NCBI RefSeq assembly: GCF_021147775.1 | Contig: NZ_JAGTPK010000004.1 | Location: forward strand, 62,001 to 126,000 | Reading direction: 5' to 3' | Length of the DNA stretch: 64,000 bases | Source: Pseudomonas californiensis | Lineage (GTDB): Bacteria; Pseudomonadota; Gammaproteobacteria; Pseudomonadales; Pseudomonadaceae | Shown: piece after piece, positions 35,033 to 44,153 of the stretch | Position numbering within the stretch: position 1 is the first letter of the stretch | Layout: every line of letters begins with the position of its first letter | The notes under the pieces: generated by a model | What the model was told of the DNA's origin: nothing | What the model saw: only the letters and a program-made list of their open reading frames with translations | The model's database searches: none | Translations under genes and position numbers: made by a program

Positions 35033-36115
35033 ATGAATACGCTGTTTATGCACTGTCGGCCCGGTTTCGAAAGCGAGGTCTGCTCGGAAATAGCCGATCA
35101 CGCAGCGCGTCTCGATGTCGCCGGTTACGCCAAGGCCCGGCCCAACACCGCCTGCGCGGAATTCATCTGCACCGAGCCCGATGGCGCCGAGCGCTTGATG
35201 AATGGCCAGCGCTTCGACCAGTTGATCTTTCCCCGGCAATGGGCGCGCGGCGTGTTTCTTGATCTGCCGGAAACCGACAGGATCAGTGTGATTCTTGCGC
35301 AATTGTCAGCGTTTGCGACGTGCGGCAGCCTGTGGCTGGAAGTCGTCGACACCAACGACGGCAAAGAGCTGTCGAATTTCTGCAAGAAATTCGAAGTCCC
35401 GCTGCGCAAGGCGCTGGTTCAGGCTGGCAAGCTGGTCGACGATCCACGCAAGCCCCGCTTGCTGTTGACCTTCAAAAGCGGTCGTGAAGTGTTTCTTGGT
35501 ATCGCAGATGCGGGCAATTCGGCCATGTGGCCCATGGGCATACCCCGTTTGAAATTCCCCCGCGAAGCGCCGAGTCGTTCGACCTTGAAGCTGGAAGAGG
35601 CCTGGCACCACTTCATCCCCAGAGATCAATGGGACGAGCGTCTGTCCGGCGACATGACCGGCGTGGATCTTGGCGCTGCGCCGGGTGGCTGGACTTACCA
35701 ACTGGTGCGTCGCGGCATGCTGGTCACGGCCATCGACAATGGTCCGATGGCCGAAAGCCTGATGGACACCGGCCTGGTACAGCACTTGATGGCGGACGGG
35801 TTCACCTACAAGCCGCGGCAGCCGGTGGACTGGATGGTCTGCGACATCGTCGAGAAGCCTGCTCGTAATGCGGCCCTGCTGGAAACCTGGCTGGGCGAAG
35901 GCCTGTGTCGCGAAGCCGTAGTCAACCTCAAGCTGCCCATGAAACAGCGCTACGCTGAAGTGCGGCGGTTGCTCGACCGGATCGAAGAAGGCTTCCAGGC
36001 GCGTGGCGTCAGGGTATCGATTGGCTGCAAGCAGCTTTACCACGATCGCGAGGAAGTGACCTGTCACCTGCGCAGGCTGGATGTGAAAAAGACCGCCGCG
36101 CCGCGCAAGGGCTGA
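35033..36115 (+). CDS. rlmM: 23S rRNA C2498 2'-O-ribose methyltransferase RlmM
   Basis: RlmM methylates the ribose of C2498 in 23S rRNA using S-adenosylmethionine. The 360-residue protein has an N-terminal THUMP-like region (MNTLFMHCRPGFESEVCSEIADHA) and a Rossmann methyltransferase domain with the SAM motif VDLGAAPGGWTYQLVRRG at about 220-237 and the catalytic-region KPRQPVDWMVCDIVEKP. Length and N terminus match the family. It is divergent from acnA with 189 bases between them. Confidence 0.94.
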   Translation: MNTLFMHCRPGFESEVCSEIADHAARLDVAGYAKARPNTACAEFICTEPDGAERLMNGQRFDQLIFPRQWARGVFLDLPETDRISVILAQLSAFATCGSLWLEVVDTNDGKELSNFCKKFEVPLRKALVQAGKLVDDPRKPRLLLTFKSGREVFLGIADAGNSAMWPMGIPRLKFPREAPSRSTLKLEEAWHHFIPRDQWDERLSGDMTGVDLGAAPGGWTYQLVRRGMLVTAIDNGPMAESLMDTGLVQHLMADGFTYKPRQPVDWMVCDIVEKPARNAALLETWLGEGLCREAVVNLKLPMKQRYAEVRRLLDRIEEGFQARGVRVSIGCKQLYHDREEVTCHLRRLDVKKTAAPRKG

Positions 36116-36219
36116 AGTTCGGGCAATGCCTGGCGTCGTGCCGTACATCGCAGCGTGTCACGACATTTGGTCTGCTTGAAGGAATTGAGCAACAATGATG
36201 ACCTGTTTCTGGAGGCCCC

Positions 36220-36474
36220 ATGTCTGAATCCATTGAAAACGTCGCGGTTGACGGCATCCTCGATGCCAGCGGGCTGAACTGCCCTGAGCCGGTGATGATG
36301 CTGCATCAGAAAGTACGTGACCTGCCCGCCGGTGGGCTGTTGAAAGTGATTGCAACCGACCCGTCGACCCGTCGTGACATCCCCAAGTTTTGTGTGTTTC
36401 TGGGCCATGAGCTGGTTGAGCAGCAGGCTCAGGAAGGCACGTTCCTCTACTGGATTCGCAAGAAGCTGGACTGA
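36220..36474 (+). CDS. tusA: Sulfurtransferase TusA
   Basis: TusA carries persulfide sulfur for tRNA 2-thiouridine synthesis and related pathways. The 84-residue protein has the family signature [20 protein letters not shown] with the reactive C21, and the second motif [12 protein letters not shown]. Its length and its position after rlmM and before pdxB are typical for Pseudomonas. The ATG has GGAGGCCC upstream. Confidence 0.92.
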   Translation: MSESIENVAVDGILDASGLNCPEPVMMLHQKVRDLPAGGLLKVIATDPSTRRDIPKFCVFLGHELVEQQAQEGTFLYWIRKKLD

Positions 36475-36551
36475 TTCACGCAAAGTCTGTTGCCGTCACC
36501 CGTGCCCGTTCCCTTGTGAACGGGCCAACGCCCGCTCTCAGAGAGTTTTTC

Positions 36552-37694
36552 ATGCGCATTGTCGCCGACGAAAATATTCCCCTGCTCGATGCCTTTTTTG
36601 CAGGCATGGGTGAAATCCATCGTATGCCTGGCCGCTCCATTGATCGCGCAGCCGTGGCGGATGCCGATATTTTGCTGGTGCGTTCCGTGACATCGGTGAC
36701 CCGCGAGATACTCGACGGCAGCCGGGTCCGGTTCGTCGGGACCTGCACCATAGGTACTGATCACCTGGACCTGGCGTATTTTCTGGAAGCCGGTATCCAG
36801 TGGTCCAGCGCACCGGGTTGCAACGCCCGTGGCGTGGTGGATTATGTGTTGGGCAGCCTGCTCACGCTGGCAGAAATCGAAGGCGTGGATCTCAGGCAGC
36901 GAACCTACGGGGTGGTTGGTGCAGGGCAGGTCGGCGGGCGGCTGGTCAAGGTGCTCAAGGCGCTGGGCTGGAATGTCCTCACCTGTGACCCGCCACGCCA
37001 GGCTGCGGAGCGTGGTGACTTCGTCAGCCTGGACGAGATCATCGCGCGTTGTGACGTGATCAGCTTGCACACGCCGTTGACCCGGACGGGAGAACTGGCG
37101 ACCTGGCATTTGCTCGACGAAGCGCGTCTGCGCCATTTGAAACAGGGTGCCTGGCTGATCAACGCGAGCCGTGGCGCAGTGGTCGATAACACCGCATTGC
37201 TCGGCGTGCTGCTGGACCGCGAAGATATCCAGGCAGTGCTTGATGTCTGGGAAGGCGAGCCGCAAGTCAATGTGCCGTTGGCTGAGTTGTGCATCATTGG
37301 TACTCCGCACATCGCCGGTTACAGCCTTGATGGCAGGCAGCGAGGCACCGCGCAGATTTATCAGGCGCTGTGTGCTTTCCTCGGCCAGCCAGCGTTGATC
37401 AGCCTTGACGATCTGTTGCCGCGCCCGTGGCTCGCGCAGGTCAGCCTGGATCAACATACCGATCCGCTCTGGGCGTTGAACATGCTGTGCCGTGGCGTCT
37501 ATGACCCACGCCGCGATGATGCTGATTTTCGCCGCAGCCTGGTGGGCGATACAGCCAGTCAGCGGCTGGCCTTCGACGCGTTGCGCAAGCATTACCCGCC
37601 CCGTCGGGAGATCGAAGGGCTCCGGGTCCGGTTGGACGGTGAGTCTGAAGTGTTGACGCGGATTATCAGCGCATTGGGCGCTGTGCGGGTCTGA
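36552..37694 (+). CDS. pdxB: Erythronate-4-phosphate dehydrogenase
   Basis: PdxB oxidises 4-phosphoerythronate in the DXP-independent start of pyridoxal phosphate synthesis. The 380-residue protein begins [21 protein letters not shown], has the NAD-binding motif [20 protein letters not shown] at about 119-138, the catalytic-region [12 protein letters not shown] and [14 protein letters not shown] (His), and a PdxB-specific C-terminal dimerisation domain. I chose the ATG at 36552; the open frame starts earlier but the family starts here. Confidence 0.95.
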   Translation: MRIVADENIPLLDAFFAGMGEIHRMPGRSIDRAAVADADILLVRSVTSVTREILDGSRVRFVGTCTIGTDHLDLAYFLEAGIQWSSAPGCNARGVVDYVLGSLLTLAEIEGVDLRQRTYGVVGAGQVGGRLVKVLKALGWNVLTCDPPRQAAERGDFVSLDEIIARCDVISLHTPLTRTGELATWHLLDEARLRHLKQGAWLINASRGAVVDNTALLGVLLDREDIQAVLDVWEGEPQVNVPLAELCIIGTPHIAGYSLDGRQRGTAQIYQALCAFLGQPALISLDDLLPRPWLAQVSLDQHTDPLWALNMLCRGVYDPRRDDADFRRSLVGDTASQRLAFDALRKHYPPRREIEGLRVRLDGESEVLTRIISALGAVRV

Positions 37695-37713
37695 GCGAAT
37701 CTGAATGCATAAA

Positions 37714-37737
37714 AAACCCGACGCCAAGGTCGGGTTT
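37714..37737. terminator. Bidirectional terminator between pdxB and a small gene
   Basis: AAACCCGAC and GTCGGGTTT form a 9-base stem with a 6-base loop. A long T run follows on the minus strand (GGGTTTTTT), so it best serves the 58-residue gene at 37756-37932; it can also end pdxB. Confidence 0.85.
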
Positions 37738-37755
37738 CAAGGTGTTTGATCAAGC

Positions 37756-37932
37756 TCAATCTTGTTTTTCAGGGGTGACCCAGAGCTTCTCGCATTCCTG
37801 GCAGGCGGCTTGAACCATCTCTTCGGTGATCACCACCTCACGCCCCGTCTGGTCGAGAATCGCACCACCGACAGGCAGGTTGGGTGTCGCACGTACGACG
37901 GTGACTTCGTTGCTGCTCTCTTGCAGGCTCAT
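37756..37932 (-). CDS. Small conserved hypothetical protein
   Basis: This 58-residue protein reads MSLQESSNEVTVVRATPNL at the start and contains a C-terminal pair of cysteines in AACQECEKLWVTPE. I do not recognise a function. The ATG at 37932 has GGAG six bases upstream, whereas an upstream ATG at 37944 has none. The protein is acidic, soluble and probably folded around the AACQEC segment, which could bind a metal or form a disulfide; that is inference. Confidence 0.7.
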   Translation of the reverse strand: MSLQESSNEVTVVRATPNLPVGGAILDQTGREVVITEEMVQAACQECEKLWVTPEKQD

Positions 37933-38223
37933 GGTGTTCTCCATTCATCAGGTTTCAGCGATCACGTTAACTTTGCTTGATGACTGCCCGGTGACAGATA
38001 CCTGGCGTCCAAGCGAAGCTCGACTCCAACAGAAATGATATAAATCTGCCACCTTTTGCTTGGATCGATCTTTTATAGCGGCAAGGTGGAGTCGATATAA
38101 TCCTGACCCGCAAAGCGCCGCGCAAGTTCCTGGCACAGCGAGTCCTGTGTCACCGCTTGTGCGGCTGTGAGGGTGTAGGCTGTCGGCACAATCATCGCGG
38201 GCACACAGGCAGGTTCGGTCTTA

Positions 38224-40002
38224 ATGATTTCAGTGGTTTCTCATCGTCAACGCCAGGCCATTCGTCTGGCGGCAGGTTTTATCGCTCCTTATCGCTGGCA
38301 GGCGTTGGGCGCATTGCTCGCGCTGATCGTCACGGCGGGCATCACCTTGTCCATGGGGCAGGGCATCAAATTGATGGTCGATCAGGGCTTCATGACCCGT
38401 TCGACGCAACTGCTCGAGCGCTCCATCGGCCTGTTCATGCTGCTGACGGTCGGCCTGGCAATCGGTACGTTCGCCCGGTTTTATCTCGTTTCCTGGATGG
38501 GTGAACGGGTTGTTGCGGACCTGCGCAAAAGGGTCTTCGATCACTTGATCGAGCTGCACCCGGGCTTTTATGAGAACAACCGCAGCTCTGAAATTCAGTC
38601 GCGATTGACGGCAGACACCACTTTGCTGCAATCAGTGATCGGCTCCTCGCTTTCCATGTTCCTGCGCAATGCGTTGATGGTCATCGGCGGGATCATTCTG
38701 CTGTTCATCACCAACCCCAAACTCACCAGTATTGTGGTGGTTGCCTTGCCACTGATCCTTGCGCCGATTCTGATGTTCGGCCGGCGCGTGCGCAGCCTCT
38801 CCCGTCAGAGTCAGGACCGCGTGGCGGACGTTGGCAGTTACGTCGCCGAGGCGCTCGGACAGATCAAGACCGTTCAGGCCTACAACCATCAAAAACAGGA
38901 CAAGCAACGCTTCTCCAATACCGCCGAACAGGCCTTCGACACTGCGCGCAAGCGCATTCTCCAGCGTTCCTGGTTGATCACGCTGGTTATCGTTCTGGTG
39001 CTGGGCGCCGTAGCCGTGATGCTCTGGGTGGGTGGAACGGATGTGATCAACGGGCGCATCACCAGCGGTGAATTGGCAGCGTTCGTGTTCTACGCCCTCA
39101 TCGTCGGGACGGCGTTCGGTACCCTGAGCGAAGTCATCGGTGAGCTTCAGCGTGCGGCGGGTGCCGCCGAACGTATTGGCGAACTGCTGCAGGCTCGCAG
39201 TGAAATCAGGGCCCCGGTTACAGGGCTCCAACAATTACCGGAGCGGGTGAGCGGCAGGCTTGCGCTGGAAAACGTCAGCTTTGCCTATCCTTCCAGACCG
39301 GAGCGCAATGCGCTCGATAGCCTGACGCTCTCTGTTGAAGCAGGAGAAACGCTGGCCCTGGTCGGTCCGTCCGGCGCAGGGAAGTCGACGCTGTTCGATT
39401 TGCTGTTGCGTTTCTATGACCCTCAGCAGGGGCGGATACTGATCGAAGGCCTGCCGGTCAGCCAACTGGATCCGCTCGACTTGCGCCGGTGTTTCGCGTT
39501 TGTCTCGCAAACCCCGGCGCTGTTTTACGGCAGCGTCGAAGACAACATTCGGTACGGTAACGCCAACGCGAGTATCGAACAGGTAGAGGCGGCGGCGCGC
39601 ATCGCACACGCCCATGAGTTCATCATGGAAATGGCCGACGGCTATCGTACCCATCTGGGCGACGGTGGCCTGGGACTGTCCGGTGGCCAGCGTCAACGTC
39701 TGGCCATTGCCCGGGCCTTGCTGGTGGATGCGCCAATCCTGTTGCTGGACGAGGCCACGAGTGCGCTGGACGCACAGAGCGAGCACCTGATTCAGCAGGC
39801 ACTGCCAAGCCTGATGAAAGGCCGTACCACGTTAGTGATTGCTCATCGGTTGGCGACAGTACAGAACGCTGATCGCATTGCGGTGATGGACAAGGGGCGC
39901 CTGGTGGCGGTCGGAACGCATCAGCAACTGATCGCCAGCAACCCACTGTACGCGAGGCTCGCGGCGTTGCAGTTCAATGCAGGAATGGAGGAGGCGGGGT
40001 AA
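38224..40002 (+). CDS. ABC exporter with fused membrane and ATPase domains
   Basis: This 592-residue half-transporter has a six-helix membrane domain (about 20-310) and an ATPase domain (about 345-585) with Walker A LVGPSGAGKSTLFDLL, the signature LSGGQRQRLAIARALL, Walker B ILLLDEATSALD and the H-loop VIAHRLATV. It belongs to the type IV ABC exporters of the MsbA/lipid or multidrug kind and would work as a homodimer. The substrate cannot be told from the sequence. No good ribosome site is visible before ATG 38224. It is convergent with ppnP. Confidence 0.9.
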   Translation: MISVVSHRQRQAIRLAAGFIAPYRWQALGALLALIVTAGITLSMGQGIKLMVDQGFMTRSTQLLERSIGLFMLLTVGLAIGTFARFYLVSWMGERVVADLRKRVFDHLIELHPGFYENNRSSEIQSRLTADTTLLQSVIGSSLSMFLRNALMVIGGIILLFITNPKLTSIVVVALPLILAPILMFGRRVRSLSRQSQDRVADVGSYVAEALGQIKTVQAYNHQKQDKQRFSNTAEQAFDTARKRILQRSWLITLVIVLVLGAVAVMLWVGGTDVINGRITSGELAAFVFYALIVGTAFGTLSEVIGELQRAAGAAERIGELLQARSEIRAPVTGLQQLPERVSGRLALENVSFAYPSRPERNALDSLTLSVEAGETLALVGPSGAGKSTLFDLLLRFYDPQQGRILIEGLPVSQLDPLDLRRCFAFVSQTPALFYGSVEDNIRYGNANASIEQVEAAARIAHAHEFIMEMADGYRTHLGDGGLGLSGGQRQRLAIARALLVDAPILLLDEATSALDAQSEHLIQQALPSLMKGRTTLVIAHRLATVQNADRIAVMDKGRLVAVGTHQQLIASNPLYARLAALQFNAGMEEAG

Positions 40003-40040
40003 AAAGCGCCTCGTGAGCGAAGCGATGCTGTGTGAAAGCG

Positions 40041-40062
40041 GCGGGAGGATTGCCCCTCCCGC
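40041..40062. terminator. Bidirectional terminator between the ABC exporter and ppnP
   Basis: GCGGGAGG and CCTCCCGC form an 8-base stem with a 6-base loop in the 69-base gap between convergent genes. T-rich bases follow on both strands (TCGAGCTCTTTA on plus). Confidence 0.75.
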
Positions 40063-40071
40063 TCGAGCTCT

Positions 40072-40353
40072 TTAGCGGTATTCGCACAAATAAGCAGTGT
40101 CGACGCTGACTTTGAGCTGGAATTTGCTGTTTGCAGGCACGTTGAACTGGCTGCCCGTGGTAAAGCTTTCCCAGTCAGTGCTGTCTGGAAGTTTCACGCT
40201 CAGTTCGCCGGAGATCACGTGCATGATTTCACGCTGTGCCGTGCCGAACTCATATTCGCCCGCAGCCATCACGCCGATGGTCGCCTGGCCTTCGGTCTGG
40301 CTGAAAGCAATTGATTTGACGGTGCCGTCGAAGTACTCGTTAACCTTGAACAT
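40072..40353 (-). CDS. ppnP: Pyrimidine/purine nucleoside phosphorylase PpnP (DUF1255)
   Basis: PpnP cleaves a range of nucleosides with phosphate to base and ribose 1-phosphate. The 93-residue protein is a single cupin-like barrel: [17 protein letters not shown], then [25 protein letters not shown] and [19 protein letters not shown], all characteristic of the family. The start at 40353 is supported by AAGGAATTGCCC. Confidence 0.92.
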   Translation of the reverse strand: MFKVNEYFDGTVKSIAFSQTEGQATIGVMAAGEYEFGTAQREIMHVISGELSVKLPDSTDWESFTTGSQFNVPANSKFQLKVSVDTAYLCEYR

Positions 40354-40483
40354 GGGCAATTCCTTATGGAAGGGTTAAAAAGGGCGGGCCAGTATGCCCA
40401 AGCCGAGAAAACTCGTCACTCATAAACAGGCGTCAGCGAGTGACTGCGAAAGTGTCCCGATGACGATGCACAAGGTAGCGAAG

Positions 40484-41026
40484 TCAATTAGGCAGAATCA
40501 ACGGCAGCAGTCTGGCAGTGTTACGCGCGTCCACCAGCGCCCGGTGTTGTTGCCCGGCAAATTGCATGCCCGCCAATTGCAATGCGCCGTTCAGGCCGGG
40601 AGGTTTCTGCAATTGGCGCGCTTGTGCAAAGCGTTGCTTCAGGTTGACATGAGGCATGCTGGACAGCGCGCTGACAATATCGTGTCGTCGCCACTCTTCT
40701 TCCAACTGTTGCCGATCGTAATCGCCCCAGCTCGCCCACCCGACGATTCGGGCCCGGTGGTGACTCAACCAGCGCTCGAATTGCGGCCAGACGGTTGTCA
40801 GCGGTGCTGCGGTGTCGATACTGCTCTGGCTTATGTGCGTCAGCTCCCGACAGAAGTGGGTCAGCAGCGGCCGTCTGACCGGACGCACAAAGCGCTCGAA
40901 ATGATCCAGCTCACGCCCGTCCTGATTGACCAGTGTCGCGCCTATCTCAATGACTTCCATTTCAGCGACCGGCCATCCCCCTTCCTCAGTGGTGGCCTCC
41001 AGGTCAATCACCAGCCAATGCGGCAT
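40484..41026 (-). CDS. DEDDh 3'-5' exonuclease family protein
   Basis: This 180-residue protein has the exonuclease I motif WLVIDLEATT with metal-binding D8 and E10, a central WASWGDYDRQQLEEE containing the second acidic site, and a C-terminal ALVDARNTARLL with the His-Asp of DEDDh enzymes. Similar single-domain proteins degrade RNA or DNA ends; the substrate is not known. The ATG at 41026 has GGAG seven bases upstream. Confidence 0.85.
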   Translation of the reverse strand: MPHWLVIDLEATTEEGGWPVAEMEVIEIGATLVNQDGRELDHFERFVRPVRRPLLTHFCRELTHISQSSIDTAAPLTTVWPQFERWLSHHRARIVGWASWGDYDRQQLEEEWRRHDIVSALSSMPHVNLKQRFAQARQLQKPPGLNGALQLAGMQFAGQQHRALVDARNTARLLPLILPN

Positions 41027-41243
41027 TATCAAGCTCCATCCGTAGTCGATGAGTTCAGCGTAGCCATATCAAGGCTCACATGCCCGGCAGGACGATCTGC
41101 AGGCCTGTACCGGCGTGTCTGCGTAAAACAATCCTAACATCGACCGCCAAATCCGGCGTTGGTGCCTTGGTCATCTTCTGGCACCCGATGAACTCGTCGA
41201 GCAGACACTGCTCTTGCAGCGGAGCTTATAGTTGTTTAAAGCG

Positions 41244-41272
41244 TCAAAACCGCATAGCGTGTGCGGTTTTGA
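41244..41272. terminator. Terminator-like hairpin just upstream of the binding-protein gene
   Basis: TCAAAACCGCA and TGCGGTTTTGA form a perfect 11-base stem with a 7-base loop. It lies 15 bases before the ATG at 41288. Both strands have the A-tract/T-tract form. Since the flanking genes diverge, there is no upstream gene it would obviously terminate; attenuation is possible. Confidence 0.6.
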
Positions 41273-41287
41273 ACTGATGTCGTTTAT

Positions 41288-42115
41288 ATGAAGAAACCTG
41301 CAGTGGGGCTCAATGTGTCAATACGCCATTTTGCACAGGGTGCATTACTGGTCGGGTCACTGCTGATTGCGTTGCAGGTCTCGGCAGCACAAATCATTCG
41401 TATTGCTGCGGTGCATTTTCCGCCCTATATGATTCGGCCTGAGAAGGGTGAAGAAACCGGCCTTTTACCGCAGTTGGTGGCAGCATTGAATGCTGAACAA
41501 CGTGACTATCAGTTTGTCATGGTGCCGACGTCCGTGCAGCGCAGATTCCGGGACTTCTCCGAAGGCCGCTTTGATATCGCAATATTCGAAAACCCCGACT
41601 GGGGCTGGAAAGACATTCCGCATAAACAGGTAGATCTTGGGCTTGAAGACGCCGAAGTGTATGTGGCTCGGCGCGTCGAAGGGCGTCATCAGGATTACTT
41701 CAATAACTTGTCAAACAAACGATTGGCCATTTTCAGCGGGTATCACTACGGCTTTGCCAACTTCAACACCGACCCTAAATACCTCAACGAACATTTCAAT
41801 ATCACCTCCACCTATTCCCACGACAGCAACCTGATGATGGTCACGCGGGGGCGGGCGGACATTGCGCCGGTCACGCGCTCTTATCTGGTCGATTTCATGG
41901 CGCACAACAAGGATGAAGCTGAGCAATTGCTGGTCTCTGATCGCGTCGACCAGATCTATCGGCAATATGCGCTGCTGTTGCCCAATGGCAATATTGGCGT
42001 GACAAAATTCAGTGAGTTGCTGGAGAGGCTGCGGGAGAACGGTGAGCTGGCTCGGATATTCAACCCATTGGACATCAAAGTACTTTCCACACCGATGGAA
42101 GTCACCACACCGTAA
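41288..42115 (+). CDS. Periplasmic solute-binding protein (family 3 type)
   Basis: This 275-residue protein has a signal peptide (residues about 1-34, MKK start, hydrophobic core, cleavage near VSAAQ) and a family 3 binding fold: IIRIAAVHFPPYMIRPEKGEETGLLPQLVAALN, RRFRDFSEGRFDIAIFENPDWG and a hinge near LAIFSGYHYGF. Such proteins bind amino acids or related ligands. No permease or ATPase gene is nearby, so it may be an orphan receptor or cooperate with other systems. No ribosome site is obvious before the ATG. Confidence 0.85.
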   Translation: MKKPAVGLNVSIRHFAQGALLVGSLLIALQVSAAQIIRIAAVHFPPYMIRPEKGEETGLLPQLVAALNAEQRDYQFVMVPTSVQRRFRDFSEGRFDIAIFENPDWGWKDIPHKQVDLGLEDAEVYVARRVEGRHQDYFNNLSNKRLAIFSGYHYGFANFNTDPKYLNEHFNITSTYSHDSNLMMVTRGRADIAPVTRSYLVDFMAHNKDEAEQLLVSDRVDQIYRQYALLLPNGNIGVTKFSELLERLRENGELARIFNPLDIKVLSTPMEVTTP

Positions 42116-42122
42116 AACAGAA

Positions 42123-42145
42123 GTGACAGGCTCAAGGCCTGTCAC
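42123..42145. terminator. Bidirectional terminator downstream of the binding protein
   Basis: GTGACAGGC and GCCTGTCAC form a perfect 9-base stem with a 5-base loop between convergent genes. On the minus strand TTCTGTTTT follows, so it fits the DUF2897 gene best. Confidence 0.75.
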
Positions 42146-42155
42146 TCGGTTGGCT

Positions 42156-42323
42156 TCAGCGGTCCTTGGCTTCCTTGGCATCCATTTCTGCATTGCGCTC
42201 ATGGACACGCTTGAGTTGATCTTCGGTCAGGGGCAGCTTCTTTGCTGTGTCACGCAGCATCATCAGGCCGCCTACGATCGAGCCGATTGCAACGAGTAGA
42301 ATTAACCAGGCATACCAGGGCAT
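42156..42323 (-). CDS. Small membrane protein, DUF2897 family
   Basis: This 55-residue protein reads MPWYAWLILLVAIGSIVGGL, one membrane helix, then a charged tail ending in a lysine- and glutamate-rich stretch (RVHERNAEMDAKEAKDR). This matches DUF2897-type small membrane proteins. AGGAGAG lies upstream of the ATG. The function is not known. Confidence 0.8.
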   Translation of the reverse strand: MPWYAWLILLVAIGSIVGGLMMLRDTAKKLPLTEDQLKRVHERNAEMDAKEAKDR

Positions 42324-42439
42324 AAGGCTCTCCTTGTTGTGATACCGCTTTGAGCAGCGACGCGGCTCAATGGTTCAAGTGTAAGCGCCCTGGATAGGCC
42401 GCGTGCGGCAATGTGCACGCGTGCCCATGGGTTGACGGA

Positions 42440-43804
42440 TCAAACGCCAGTCAGCATGGCATCGGCGGGTGCGTCGGCGCGGGACTTGGCGGTCAGGCTG
42501 AAGTAGATGAAACCGATGCCCATCAGGCCCAGGAATATCAGGCCGATCAGCACGTTGAACCAGGCCATCGCCACCAGACACACGATTGCCAGACCCAGCG
42601 CGATACCCGGCACGACCGGGTAGCCCGGTGCGCGGAAGGTGCGTTCCAGATGAGGTTCGGTCTTGCGCAGCTTGAACAGGCTGAGCATGCTCATGATGTA
42701 CATGACGATGGCGCCAAACACCGCCATGGTGATCATGGCCGCTGTGAGGGTCATGCCGCTGAGGTTGATCAGGCCGTCGCTGTAGATCGCCGCGATGCCG
42801 ATCAGGCCGCCTGCGATGATTGCCCGGTGAGGTGTCTGGAAACGCGAGAGTTTTGCCAGTGAAGCGGGCAGATAACCGGCGCGGGCCAAAGCGAAGAACT
42901 GGCGTGAATAGCCCAGGATGATTCCGTGGAAGCTGGCGACCAGACCGAACAGGCCGATCCATACCAGCATGTGCAGCCAGCCGGAACTGTCACCGACCAC
43001 CGCTTTCATCGCCTGAGGCAATGGGTCATTGATATTGGACAGGGTGCGCCAGTCGCCCACGCCACCTGCGAACAGCATCACGCCGATTGCCAGCACCACC
43101 AGCGTCAGAATCCCGCTGATGTAGGCTTTGGGGATGGTACGTTTCGGGTCTTTGGCTTCTTCGGCGGCCATGGCCGCACCTTCGATGGCCAGAAAAAACC
43201 AGATCGCAAACGGGATGGCTGCGAACATCCCGGCAATCGCGCCAGGGCCGAACGTCTGCGAGCCTGCCCAGCCATTGAGCGCGAAATTGCTGAAGCTGAA
43301 GGCCGGTGCAACCACACCCATGAACACCAGCAGCTCGGCCACTGCAAGGATGCACACTACCAATTCAAACGTGGCGGCCAGTTTGACGCCCATGATATTG
43401 AGCGCCATGAACACAATATAAGCGCCGACGGCGGCATGTTTGGGGTCCAGCGTCGGGAACTGCACATTCAGATAAGCACCGATTGCCAGCGCGATGGCCG
43501 GCGGTGCGAACACAAATTCGATCAGTGTGGCCATGCCGGCAATCAGCCCGCCTTTTTCACCGAACGCACGGCGGCTGTAGGCGAATGGCCCGCCCGCGTG
43601 CGGGATGGCGGTGGTCAGTTCGGTAAAACTGAAAATGAAACAGGTGTACATGGTTGCGACCATCAGCGCTGTTACCAGAAACCCCAGAGTGCCTGCCACA
43701 CCCCAGCCGTAGCTCCAGCCAAAGTATTCGCCTGAAATCACCAGCCCGACCGCAATCCCCCATAGATGAAGCGTGCCCAGCGTTGGCTTGAGTTGAGTAC
43801 TCAT
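42440..43804 (-). CDS. eat: Ethanolamine permease (APC superfamily)
   Basis: This 454-residue protein has about twelve membrane helices and the opening MSTQLKPTLGTLHLWGIAVGLVISGEYFGWSYGWGVAG, with AIPHAGGPFAYSRRAFGEKGG and FFLAIEGAAMAAEEAKDPKRTIPKAY, all characteristic of the ethanolamine permease branch of the amino acid-polyamine transporters. In P. aeruginosa the gene stands with eutBC; here no eutBC lies beside it. A convincing sigma-54 promoter lies at 43846-43861, consistent with control by an EatR-like activator (known from P. aeruginosa). The ATG at 43804 has GGAGACAACG upstream. Confidence 0.88.
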   Translation of the reverse strand: MSTQLKPTLGTLHLWGIAVGLVISGEYFGWSYGWGVAGTLGFLVTALMVATMYTCFIFSFTELTTAIPHAGGPFAYSRRAFGEKGGLIAGMATLIEFVFAPPAIALAIGAYLNVQFPTLDPKHAAVGAYIVFMALNIMGVKLAATFELVVCILAVAELLVFMGVVAPAFSFSNFALNGWAGSQTFGPGAIAGMFAAIPFAIWFFLAIEGAAMAAEEAKDPKRTIPKAYISGILTLVVLAIGVMLFAGGVGDWRTLSNINDPLPQAMKAVVGDSSGWLHMLVWIGLFGLVASFHGIILGYSRQFFALARAGYLPASLAKLSRFQTPHRAIIAGGLIGIAAIYSDGLINLSGMTLTAAMITMAVFGAIVMYIMSMLSLFKLRKTEPHLERTFRAPGYPVVPGIALGLAIVCLVAMAWFNVLIGLIFLGLMGIGFIYFSLTAKSRADAPADAMLTGV

Positions 43805-43845
43805 CGTTGTCTCCCTGAGTGTCGAAAATCGTCGAAACATCTTGT

Positions 43846-43861
43846 TGCAGAGGCCGTGCCA
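43846..43861 (-). promoter_or_regulatory. Sigma-54 promoter of the ethanolamine permease gene
   Basis: On the minus strand TGGCACGGCCTCTGCA has GG and GC exactly ten bases apart and matches the -24/-12 consensus TGGCACG-N4-TTGCA at all but one fixed position. Transcription would start near 43835, about 30 bases before the ATG at 43804. Confidence 0.75.
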
Positions 43862-44153
43862 GTGCACGAATGGCCGTCGCATTGCTTCAAAACAGGTCGT
43901 ATGCAGAACGCATCGGCGAGCAGCTACGCACCCTTGTGCGGGCTTGGTGCGTGCAAAAAGGATGATGTTCGGTGTCGGTGCAGGCAGGCAGACGTTTTTA
44001 GTGCGCGGGCATGAGTGTGCTGACCTGAGTGGATCAACCAGAGCTGACAGATAAAAAACGGCAACTCACAGGCAAATGCCGATCTACGGGTCCCGCCCGC
44101 CTGTGGCTTCGGCTACAATGCGCGCCGATTTCGACTTACCTGAGAGCCCGCTC
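43862..44153. other. Regulatory region between eat and pyrF
   Basis: About 290 bases without a gene. It should hold enhancer-binding sites for the sigma-54 activator of eat and the promoter of pyrF; a TACAAT -10-like box lies at about 44114-44119. ACGCACC and GGTGCGT form a loose inverted repeat near 43927-43956. Confidence 0.45.
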
